Notes under the pieces: generated by a model | Seen by the model: only the letters and a program-made list of their open reading frames with translations | Told to the model about the DNA's origin: nothing | Databases searched by the model: none | Position numbers and translations under genes: made by a program | Shown here: one piece after another, positions 1-6,252 of the stretch | How the letters are laid out: each line of letters opens with the position of its first letter | How positions within the stretch are numbered: position 1 is the stretch's first letter | Origin: Firmicutes bacterium UBA6418 | Lineage (GTDB): Bacteria; Bacillota; Clostridia; Peptostreptococcales; Anaerovoracaceae | Direction: 5' to 3' | Assembly: GCA_002439735.1 (NCBI GenBank) | Contig: DJPG01000107.1 | Coordinates: forward strand, 16,398-29,051 | Length of the DNA: 12,654 nucleotides

Positions 1-1
1 A

Positions 2-31
2 TCAAGATCAAAATCAGAGTCAAAATCAAGG
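2..31 (+). repeat. Five tandem degenerate hexamers (TCARRR) before the first gene
   Basis: Five 6-base units lie head to tail: TCAAGA, TCAAAA, TCAGAG, TCAAAA, TCAAGG. The last one runs into the ribosome site AAGGAGGG (28-35) of the DUF1538 gene. The array is in the same frame as that gene and has no stop, so it could instead encode a Ser/Lys/Arg-rich tail of a longer protein that starts before the window. The window edge prevents seeing how far it extends. Confidence 0.6.
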
Positions 32-40
32 AGGGCACCT

Positions 41-1573
41 TTGCGGCATCAGACCTTATTACACGACAAATTTCAAGAAGCTTTCGCATCCGTACTCCCG
101 ATCACCATCATTGTGCTGCTGCTGTGCTTCGCCGTGGCGCCGATTCCGAATAATATGCTTGTTTCCTTTGTCATGGGAGCGGTGTTTTTGATTATCGGAA
201 TGGCGTTCTTTACGCTTGGAGCGGATACGGCCATGACGCCGATCGGCGCAAAGGTCGGAAGCTGTATTACGAAATCCAGGAAAGTTTGGCTAATCGTATT
301 TGTCAGCTTTTTACTGGGCGTGATCATTACCATTTCCGAACCGGATCTGCAGGTACTTGCAAATCAGGTACCGAACATCCCTAACGCAGTTCTGATCGGG
401 ACGGTTGCACTGGGTGTCGGCGCGTTTCTGGTGATCGCCATGCTGCGTATCCTGTTTGGAATCAGCTTGCACATCTTACTGATCGGATTTTATGTCGTTG
501 TCTTTGTACTGGCGATGTTTGTACCCAAAAACTTCTGGGCAGTGGCCTTTGACTCCGGCGGTGTTACGACCGGACCAATGACGGTACCGTTTATCATGGC
601 TCTGGGCGTCGGTGTATCGGCGATCCGAAGCGACCGACATGCCGGAAACGATAGCTTCGGTCTGGTTGCGCTTTGCTCGATCGGCCCGATTCTGGCGGTG
701 CTCATCCTCGGTCTGATCTATCCTTCCGAAGCAGCTTATACGCCGGTTGAAATACCGGAAATGGAAAACTCGCAGGAGATGATCCTGCTCTTCATACAAG
801 GGTTACCGCATTACGCGAAAGAAGTCGCGCTCGCGCTCGCGCCGATCATCGTGTTCTTCTTTTTATTCAATACCTTTTACATCAAAATGCCGAAAAAGCC
901 GCTGATCAGCATCAGTGTCGGCCTGATCTTTACCTATGTGGGGTTGGTGCTGTTTCTGACCGGTGTCAATGTCGGATTTATGCCGGTCGGAAACTACATC
1001 GGCAACCTGATCGGAAGCAAGAAATTCAACTGGATCCTGTTGCCGATCGCCATGCTGATCGGATACTTTATCGTAAAAGCGGAACCGGCGGTACACGTCC
1101 TGAATAAACAGGTTGAAGACCTGACCGCGGGTAGTATTCCGGCGCGCGCGATGGAGCTTTCCCTTTCCATCGGCGTTGCGGCATCCCTCGGCCTGGCGAT
1201 GATCCGTGTGCTGACGGGGATTTCCGTGATGTATTTCCTGATACCGGGTTATGTGCTGGCGCTCGGCCTGAGTTTTTTCGCGCCGAAGATCTTTACTTCA
1301 ATCGCGTTCGACTCCGGCGGCGTGGCCTCCGGACCGATGACCGCGACCTTCCTGCTTCCGTTCGCGATGGGCGCCTGCGAGGCGATCGGCGGAGCGGAGC
1401 AAATCGTAAGCGACGCATTCGGCGTGGTCGCGATGGTCGCGATGACACCGCTGATCACGATCCAGCTTTTGGGCGTGGAATACAAATTCCGCACGCGTAG
1501 GGAACGCGAAGCAAGAGAACGTGTGCAGGCAAAAATCAAAGCTTATACCGATGATGACATCATAGAACTGTAA
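41..1573 (+). CDS. DUF1538 family integral membrane protein (putative transporter)
   Basis: Polytopic membrane protein of 510 residues, recognised as DUF1538 from its internal duplication. Each half has many hydrophobic helices and ends in the same signature: AFDSGG at 169-174 with GPMT at 178-181, and AFDSGG at 422-427 with GPMT at 431-434. A second repeated motif is EPDLQVLANQV (about 100-110), matched by EPAVHVLNKQV (about 348-358). Half 1 spans roughly residues 15-222 and half 2 roughly 263-475. A charged cytosolic tail follows (485-510). The inverted-repeat-like layout suggests a transporter or channel, but the substrate is unknown. The chosen start is TTG at 41, because AAGGAGGG sits 5 bases upstream and the family usually begins shortly before the KFQEAF-SVLPIT segment. 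The frame is open to the window edge, so a longer N-terminus cannot be excluded. The stop overlaps the ribosome site of the downstream P-II-like gene, so the two are translated from one message. Confidence 0.88.
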   Translation: MRHQTLLHDKFQEAFASVLPITIIVLLLCFAVAPIPNNMLVSFVMGAVFLIIGMAFFTLGADTAMTPIGAKVGSCITKSRKVWLIVFVSFLLGVIITISEPDLQVLANQVPNIPNAVLIGTVALGVGAFLVIAMLRILFGISLHILLIGFYVVVFVLAMFVPKNFWAVAFDSGGVTTGPMTVPFIMALGVGVSAIRSDRHAGNDSFGLVALCSIGPILAVLILGLIYPSEAAYTPVEIPEMENSQEMILLFIQGLPHYAKEVALALAPIIVFFFLFNTFYIKMPKKPLISISVGLIFTYVGLVLFLTGVNVGFMPVGNYIGNLIGSKKFNWILLPIAMLIGYFIVKAEPAVHVLNKQVEDLTAGSIPARAMELSLSIGVAASLGLAMIRVLTGISVMYFLIPGYVLALGLSFFAPKIFTSIAFDSGGVASGPMTATFLLPFAMGACEAIGGAEQIVSDAFGVVAMVAMTPLITIQLLGVEYKFRTRREREARERVQAKIKAYTDDDIIEL

Positions 1574-1584
1574 GGAGGATTGCC

Positions 1585-2283
1585 ATGGACGGATTAAATT
1601 TAGTCATCAATATCACGGATCGCGACAAAACCGAAACGGCAATCAAGTTGTTTCAGGAAAACGGCGTCTTTACGACCGACGTCGTGCTGGGGCAGGGAAC
1701 CGCGCCGCGGGAAATTCTGGAATACCTCTACCTGAGCCCCGCGGAAAAATCCATTATTTTTGGCGTGGTCACCAACGCCGGGATGAACAGTCTGCTCAAA
1801 CACCTCAAACGTAAGATGTATATTGATATTCCCGGCAACGGCATCGCGGTCACGGTTCCGCTTAACAGCATTGGCGGCAGACGCAGTCTGGAGTACATGC
1901 TGGACGGACAGGTGCTGGAAACGAACAAAAGCTTGGAAATGGCAGAAAGGATCGAAAGAATGTCCATCAAAACAGATTATGAATTGATTTTTGTAGTCGC
2001 AAACGAAGGCTACAGCGATATGATCATGGACGCGGCGCGTGAAGCAGGCGCAAGCGGCGGCACGGTCATCAAAGCGAAAGGTACCGGTGCGGAATATACG
2101 GAGAAATTCTTCGGCTTTTCCATTGCGTCCGAAAAAGAGATTCATCTATTGGTCACGCCGGCACAAGGAAGAAACGCAATCATGAAAGCGATCATGGAGC
2201 ACGCGGGACTGGAAAGTAAAGCGCAGTCGATCGTTTTTTCGCTTCCGGTCAGCCATGCGCTCGGACTGCGCCAGCCCGAATAG
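1585..2283 (+). CDS. Tandem two-domain P-II-like regulatory protein
   Basis: Soluble protein of 232 residues that looks like two P-II-type (ferredoxin-like) domains joined by a linker, about twice the length of a normal GlnB/GlnK. Domain 1 covers about residues 3-97 (beta-alpha-beta pattern, VVLGQGTA near 33-40). Domain 2 covers about 132-225 and has the P-II-like GASGGTVIKAKGTG segment at 155-168. P-II proteins sense ATP/ADP or small effectors and bind target proteins, often membrane transporters. The DUF1538 gene immediately upstream (11-base gap, AAGGAGG at 1572-1578 overlapping its stop) is the obvious partner. I see no canonical T-loop uridylylation motif, so control by ligand binding rather than covalent modification is inferred. 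From memory, P-II-like genes commonly sit beside DUF1538 genes. The operon ends at the hairpin 2385-2402. Confidence 0.82.
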   Translation: MDGLNLVINITDRDKTETAIKLFQENGVFTTDVVLGQGTAPREILEYLYLSPAEKSIIFGVVTNAGMNSLLKHLKRKMYIDIPGNGIAVTVPLNSIGGRRSLEYMLDGQVLETNKSLEMAERIERMSIKTDYELIFVVANEGYSDMIMDAAREAGASGGTVIKAKGTGAEYTEKFFGFSIASEKEIHLLVTPAQGRNAIMKAIMEHAGLESKAQSIVFSLPVSHALGLRQPE

Positions 2284-2384
2284 TGCAAAAGGAAGCTAAC
2301 GTAAGCGCAGCGCAGGTTCGGTGGGTAGGTAAAAGCGAACGTATCGCGCGAACACGAATTTTCTGGAATAAAAAAATATACCAC

Positions 2385-2410
2385 AGCCCCGAAAATGGGG
2401 CTATTTTGTT
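2385..2410 (+). terminator. Intrinsic terminator of the DUF1538/P-II operon
   Basis: Stem AGCCCC (2385-2390) pairs with GGGGCT (2397-2402) around a 6-base loop and is followed by ATTTTGTT. The A-run just upstream (about 2370-2376) would give a T-run on the other strand, so it may work in both directions. It lies 101 bases after the P-II-like stop codon. Confidence 0.72.
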
Positions 2411-2423
2411 GACAAAAACAAAG

Positions 2424-2446
2424 TTTTGTGTTGCTAAAACACAAAA
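2424..2446. promoter_or_regulatory. Inverted repeat upstream of the liv promoter (candidate operator)
   Basis: Perfect 9-base arms TTTTGTGTT (2424-2432) and AACACAAAA (2438-2446) are separated by GCTAA. The dyad lies about 45 bases upstream of the -35 box at 2492, where an activator or repressor could bind. An overlapping weaker dyad pairs ACAAAA (2412-2417) with TTTTGT (2424-2429). No cognate regulator gene is in the window. It could also be a second, T-poor terminator hairpin. Confidence 0.4.
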
Positions 2447-2491
2447 AAAGAAGAAAAATTGTTGAAAAACGATAAGATATGCAAAAAAACA

Positions 2492-2520
2492 TTGCAATAC
2501 ATGAAGGAAAAACGTATAAT
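2492..2520 (+). promoter_or_regulatory. Sigma-A promoter of the liv operon
   Basis: -35 TTGCAA (2492-2497), a 17-base spacer and a perfect -10 TATAAT (2515-2520). Transcription would start near 2527, giving a leader of about 53 bases before the livJ start codon at 2580. The -10 box is overlapped by the dyad GTATAA (2514-2519) / TTATAC (2525-2530), a plausible repressor site. Confidence 0.75.
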
Positions 2521-2534
2521 GTACTTATACACAT

Positions 2535-2567
2535 ACATTTGAGAAAATTTTAAATTTTCAAATAAGG
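2535..2567. promoter_or_regulatory. Two CodY-like boxes in the livJ leader
   Basis: The CodY consensus AATTTTCWGAAAATT is matched at 12 of 15 positions by ACATTTGAGAAAATT (2535-2549) and at 11 of 15 by AATTTTCAAATAAGG (2553-2567). They flank the AT-rich dyad GAAAATTT (2543-2550) / AAATTTTC (2552-2559). CodY is the Bacillota repressor that responds to branched-chain amino acids and GTP, and transporters of these amino acids are typical targets. The boxes lie just downstream of the predicted start site, a position suited to repression. The second box overlaps the livJ ribosome site (AAGGAGG, 2564-2570). AT-rich leaders produce such matches by chance, so this is moderate evidence. Confidence 0.45.
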
Positions 2568-2579
2568 AGGAAATCAAAC

Positions 2580-3773
2580 ATGAAAAAGAAGGTTGCTTTA
2601 CTTTTGGCACTTATCATGGTCTTCGCGATGTTCGCGGCAGGTTGCGGCTCAAACGATGACGGCGGCGCAGACGGCGAATATGCCGGCACCGTAAAGCTCG
2701 GCGTTTTTGAACCGGCTTCCGGCGACAACGGCGCAGGCGGCAAGCAGGAGACTCTCGGCATTCAGTACGCGAACAAGGTACAGCCGACCGTCGACATCAA
2801 CGGCGAGACCTACAAGGTGGAGCTGGTCACGGCGGATAATGAGTCCGACAACGCGAAGGGCATCACCGCGGCACAGAACCTGGTATCTTCCGGCGTATCC
2901 ATGGTACTCGGCTCTTACGGCTCCGCAGTATCCATCGCGGCAGGCGATGTCTTCAAAAAAGCAGGCATGCCGGCACTTGGTATCACCTGCACCAACCCTC
3001 AGGTAACCTTAGACAACCCGGTCTATTTCCGTACCTGCTTCCTGGATCCGTTCCAGGGCACCGTTCTTGCGAACTTTGCGTATGAAAACGGCGCAAGAAA
3101 GGCTTACTGCTTATCCAAGCTCGGTGACGACTACTCCGTAGGTCTGGTAAAATACTTTGTAGAGGCCTTTGAGAAACTCGGCGGTAAAGTCGTAGAAGAA
3201 CAGTTCCCGAACGGAAACTCCGATTTCACATCCTATGTTGCGAACGCAAAAGCAAAAGGCTGTGACGTATTCTACTCCCCGGTATCCATCGAAGCGGCAG
3301 CGCTGATTATCGACCAGGCAGAAGCTCAGAAACTGGATATGCCGATCCTTGCAGGCGATACATGGGATTCCAACGTTGTACTCGAAGCAGCAAAGGGCAA
3401 AAACATCGAGTTGAATGTAACGACCTTCTATCAGGAAGGCGGCAATCCGGAATTTGACAACGGCATCAAGGAATGGATCAACTCGGACTCCACCGCAAAA
3501 GCGAACAACAACGGCAATGACCAGATCGCAGCGGTATCCGCAATGGGCTATGACGCATACTTTGTGGCATTGGAAGCGATCAAAGCGGCAGGCTCTACCG
3601 ATCCGGCAGACATCCTGGCAGCGCTTCCGAACGTTGTTTACGAAGGTGGCGTATGCGGCACTGTAAAATTTGACAAAAATGGCGATGCCGAAAAGAACGA
3701 AGCGGTTGTGAAACACTGCAACACCGAGACCGGCGAATGGGAATATGTCAAGACCCAGACGATCGAACAATAA
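2580..3773 (+). CDS. livJ: Branched-chain amino acid ABC transporter substrate-binding lipoprotein (LivJ-type)
   Basis: Extracellular lipoprotein of 397 residues that captures branched-chain or related amino acids and delivers them to LivHM. The N-terminus is a lipoprotein signal: MKKK, a hydrophobic stretch 5-20, then AAGC with the lipid-bearing Cys at 22 and an acidic, Gly-rich linker. The mature part is a type I periplasmic-binding fold. It carries GVFEPASG (41-48), GSYGS (111-115), CTNP (137-140), DDYSVG (183-188) and GDTW (259-262). By comparison with E. coli LivJ (from memory), Ser115, Thr138, Tyr185 and Asp260 occupy the ligand-holding positions, so it should bind an alpha-amino acid. 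Start ATG 2580 has AAGGAGG at 2564-2570. It is the first gene of a six-gene liv operon, with its own strong promoter and CodY-like leader. Structured RNA after its stop (3794-3981) probably raises its expression above that of the permeases. Exact substrate is not readable. Confidence 0.93.
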   Translation: MKKKVALLLALIMVFAMFAAGCGSNDDGGADGEYAGTVKLGVFEPASGDNGAGGKQETLGIQYANKVQPTVDINGETYKVELVTADNESDNAKGITAAQNLVSSGVSMVLGSYGSAVSIAAGDVFKKAGMPALGITCTNPQVTLDNPVYFRTCFLDPFQGTVLANFAYENGARKAYCLSKLGDDYSVGLVKYFVEAFEKLGGKVVEEQFPNGNSDFTSYVANAKAKGCDVFYSPVSIEAAALIIDQAEAQKLDMPILAGDTWDSNVVLEAAKGKNIELNVTTFYQEGGNPEFDNGIKEWINSDSTAKANNNGNDQIAAVSAMGYDAYFVALEAIKAAGSTDPADILAALPNVVYEGGVCGTVKFDKNGDAEKNEAVVKHCNTETGEWEYVKTQTIEQ

Positions 3774-3793
3774 GAAAAAACACATAGTACGAT

Positions 3794-3819
3794 TTGCTCT
3801 TTGAAATCAAACAGAGCAA
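3794..3819 (+). other. Intercistronic hairpin 1 (livJ-livH)
   Basis: Stem TTGCTCT (3794-3800) with AGAGCAA (3813-3819), closing a 12-base loop that contains a further small TTG/CAA pairing. No T-run follows, so it is more likely an RNA-stability or processing element than a terminator. It starts 21 bases after the livJ stop. Confidence 0.5.
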
Positions 3820-3861
3820 GGCATGCTCAAGATACATAGCAAAGATTGACGAGAGGCATAT

Positions 3862-3884
3862 AGCGGGAGGGAGCACCTCCCGCT
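3862..3884 (+). other. Intercistronic hairpin 2, GC-rich (livJ-livH)
   Basis: Perfect 9-base-pair stem AGCGGGAGG (3862-3870) / CCTCCCGCT (3876-3884) with a GAGCA loop. It is the most stable structure of the spacer. The bases after it (TATCGTCGTATT) are not a T-run, so it would block 3'-to-5' RNA decay and protect the livJ message, or act as a weak terminator. Confidence 0.65.
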
Positions 3885-3945
3885 TATCGTCGTATTATGG
3901 GTTCCTATATTTTTGATAGCGTATGGCGACAAAAAAATCACAAAG

Positions 3946-3981
3946 GAGAGGGCATTTTTGTCGAAGCGCCCTGTCTTTTTT
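3946..3981 (+). terminator. Terminator-like hairpin before livH (partial read-through likely)
   Basis: GAGAGGGC (3946-3953) pairs with GCCCTGTC (3968-3975) with one G/G mismatch and a 14-base loop, followed directly by six Ts (3976-3981). As livH-livM-livG-livF lack a clear promoter of their own, some transcription must pass through. This fits an attenuating element that lowers permease and ATPase expression relative to livJ. A weak promoter-like pair, TTGATT (3980-3985) and TATCCT (4001-4006) with a 15-base spacer, is also present. Confidence 0.5.
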
Positions 3982-4025
3982 GATTACGTTAAGTAGAAGT
4001 TATCCTTGAACAGGAGGTTTGTTAC

Positions 4026-4910
4026 ATGGAATTATTTGCAAAATGGCTGCCATATATCCTTGCAGGTGTTTCCGCAGGCGGACAGTACGCCCTGATTGCC
4101 ATTGGCTATACGATGGTTTACGGCATTCTCAGGCTCATCAACTTTGCCCACGGAGACATGTTCATGATGGCAGGACTGGTTATGATTTATCTGGTATCCG
4201 CGCTGCCGATCTGGCTGAGCGTGATCGTTGTGATTATCTTTACGGTGGCGTTGGGATGCACCATCGAGGAGGTAGCTTATCGTCCGCTGCGTTCCGCGCC
4301 GAGAATGTCGATCATGATCTCGGCAATTGGCGTATCCTATTTCCTGCAGAACATCGCGCTCTACGTGACTGGAGGACTGACCAAGACTTATCCGTCCATC
4401 CCGTTCCTGCAGAAGACTGTTACCGTACTCGGCGCGCATACCAAGATGGTAACGGTCATCACGCCGATCCTGACGATCGTATTGGTGTTCGCCCTGGTTA
4501 TGCTGATCAATCATACGAAGATCGGTATGGCGATGCGTGCGGTATCGCGTGACTTCGAAACGTCTGAACTGATGGGCATCGACATCAATCGGGTCATCAT
4601 CATGACATTCATTATCGGTTCGTTCCTCGCCGCTGTAGGCTCGATCCTGTTCTTCTCGAATTATACCGGCGTGAACCCGATGTCCGGTTCCATGCCGGGT
4701 CTCAAGGCATTCGTCGCGGCGGTATTCGGCGGTATCGGTTCCGTTCCGGGCGCAGTTGTCGGAGCGTTTGTTATCGGTATTTGTGAAAACATCATGAAGG
4801 GCGTGGGTCTGACGACGTTCTCCGATGCGTTTACCTTTGTATTGCTGATTGTAATACTGATGGCAAAACCAACGGGTATTTTCGGCGAAAAGAACATCAA
4901 CAAAGTATAA
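4026..4910 (+). CDS. livH: Branched-chain amino acid ABC transporter permease LivH
   Basis: Membrane subunit of 294 residues, one of two permeases that form the translocation path of the liv transporter (BPD_transp_2 family). Usual length for LivH is about 290-310. Hydrophobic helices span nearly the whole chain. Family landmarks are GYTMVYGILRLINFAHGD (27-44), the cytosolic coupling loop AMRAVSRDFETSELMGID (169-186) that contacts the ATPases, and AVFGGIGSVPGAVVG (232-246). Start ATG 4026 has AGGAGGT at 4012-4018. It follows livJ after a 252-base structured spacer and is followed by livM after 12 bases, with the livM ribosome site overlapping its stop codon. Confidence 0.95.
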   Translation: MELFAKWLPYILAGVSAGGQYALIAIGYTMVYGILRLINFAHGDMFMMAGLVMIYLVSALPIWLSVIVVIIFTVALGCTIEEVAYRPLRSAPRMSIMISAIGVSYFLQNIALYVTGGLTKTYPSIPFLQKTVTVLGAHTKMVTVITPILTIVLVFALVMLINHTKIGMAMRAVSRDFETSELMGIDINRVIIMTFIIGSFLAAVGSILFFSNYTGVNPMSGSMPGLKAFVAAVFGGIGSVPGAVVGAFVIGICENIMKGVGLTTFSDAFTFVLLIVILMAKPTGIFGEKNINKV

Positions 4911-4922
4911 GGAGGGGCAGAA

Positions 4923-6248
4923 ATGGAAAAGACATTATCGAAAAAAACAAAAACTGCCTGCAGTATCATCGCCATTGCTGTATTCCTGATTTTAGTATAT
5001 CTTGGCGATTCCTTCATCGCACCGACATCAAAATGGAGTATGCTCATGGTAGTGCTCGAAAAGGGTTCCGTCTACGCGCTGGTTGCGGTATCGATGAACC
5101 TGCTGAACGGGTTTACGGGGCTGTTCTCACTCGGTCAGGCCGGATTCATGCTGATCGGCGCTTACGCTTACGCGATTTTCGCGATTCCGGCGGCAGACCA
5201 CGAAGCGGTTTACCAGTATTTTAAGGGTGGCGCGCTGCAATTCTCGATTCCGGAGATCTTGATGAACGCGCTTGGCGGAGAAGGCACGGTTGGCGGTTTC
5301 CTCGGACAATATGCAGGGATGTTTCTGCTGATTTTCTTTGCAGGACTTTTGACCGCAGGCGTTGCGTTTTTGATCGGGATCCCGGTTCTACGGCTGAAGT
5401 CCGACTATTTGGCGATCGCGACACTTGGCTTCGCGGAAATTTTGCGAGCCTTTTTCCAGTGGAACGCCTTGGGTCCGGTGACCAATGGTTCCAACATTTT
5501 GCGTAAATTCGTGACTTATGAGACAGCCCTGTTCCCGGTTATTTTCGCGGGACTTTGCATCGCGCTGATCGTGCTGCTGATCAATTCTACCTACGGCAGA
5601 GCATTTCAGGCGATCCGCGATGACGAGATCGCGGCGGAAGCGATGGGTGTCAACCTGTTCAAGCACAAAGAGCTGGCATTTGTGATTTCTTCCTTCTTTG
5701 CCGGTGTCGGCGGCGCCTTGCTGGCCATGTTCCAGAACAACGTGAACTCCGCGGCTTTCACGACCAATATGACTTATGAAATCTTGCTGATCGTGGTCAT
5801 CGGTGGTATCGGTTCGCTTTCCGGTTCCGTGATGGGTTCGTTCATTTTTATCGGTCTCAACGAATGGCTGCTCCGCGGTCTGGATCAAGGCGAATGGCTG
5901 GGCATCCAGTCCACGTTGATGCGGTCCGGCTTCCGGAAAGTTGTTTTCGCAGTCCTGATCATGCTTGTCGTACTCTTCTTCTCGAAAGGCATTATGGGCA
6001 ACCGCGAGCTTTCCTGGGACGGCATCGTAAACTTCTTCCGTACATTGCCGCGGCGTATTAAGGCATGGCCGGCGAATTGCAAACAGAAACGCGCGGAGAA
6101 GAAAGCCGAGCGCGAAGCAAAAAAAGCAGCCCATGCAGCGGCAAGACATCAGAAGGCACAAAGCGAGGAGACGGTCAAAGCCGGCAAACCGCTGTTCACG
6201 CCGCTGCCGGTCTATGATCATGTAGTCGTATTCGAAAAGGAGGCGTAA
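4923..6248 (+). CDS. livM: Branched-chain amino acid ABC transporter permease LivM with charged C-terminal tail
   Basis: Second membrane subunit, 441 residues, partner of LivH. Family features are the first helix (about 13-28), NLLNGFTGLFSLGQAGFM (59-76), LRLKSDYLAIATLGFAEILR (156-175), the coupling loop RAFQAIRDDEIAAEAMGVN (226-244) and VVIGGIGSLSGSVMGS (291-306). The core ends at about residue 358. It is followed by about 80 extra residues: a Lys/Arg/Ala-rich probable helix (376-412), then a hydrophobic-ended tail, PLFTPLPVYDHVVVFEKEA (423-441). Short charged tails are seen in some Clostridia LivM proteins, but this one is long; it should lie in the cytosol near LivG/LivF. Start ATG 4923 has AAGGAGGGG at 4909-4917 overlapping the livH stop. 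livG starts 4 bases after its stop. Confidence 0.94.
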   Translation: MEKTLSKKTKTACSIIAIAVFLILVYLGDSFIAPTSKWSMLMVVLEKGSVYALVAVSMNLLNGFTGLFSLGQAGFMLIGAYAYAIFAIPAADHEAVYQYFKGGALQFSIPEILMNALGGEGTVGGFLGQYAGMFLLIFFAGLLTAGVAFLIGIPVLRLKSDYLAIATLGFAEILRAFFQWNALGPVTNGSNILRKFVTYETALFPVIFAGLCIALIVLLINSTYGRAFQAIRDDEIAAEAMGVNLFKHKELAFVISSFFAGVGGALLAMFQNNVNSAAFTTNMTYEILLIVVIGGIGSLSGSVMGSFIFIGLNEWLLRGLDQGEWLGIQSTLMRSGFRKVVFAVLIMLVVLFFSKGIMGNRELSWDGIVNFFRTLPRRIKAWPANCKQKRAEKKAEREAKKAAHAAARHQKAQSEETVKAGKPLFTPLPVYDHVVVFEKEA

Positions 6249-6252
6249 GTAT

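Noticed and set aside
2308..2330. GGTTCG-containing stretch resembling a tRNA T-arm
   Set aside because: No acceptor, D or anticodon arms can be drawn around it; only a weak GTTCG/CGAAC pairing is present.
2409..2440. TTGACA just after the terminator as a promoter
   Set aside because: No acceptable -10 box is found at 16-18 bases; TGCTAA is poor. The pair at 2492-2520 is far better.
2283..2465. Open frame of 60 codons starting at a GTG overlapping the P-II-like stop
   Set aside because: It runs through the terminator hairpin and the AT-rich promoter region, ends in a poly-Lys stretch, and resembles no family.
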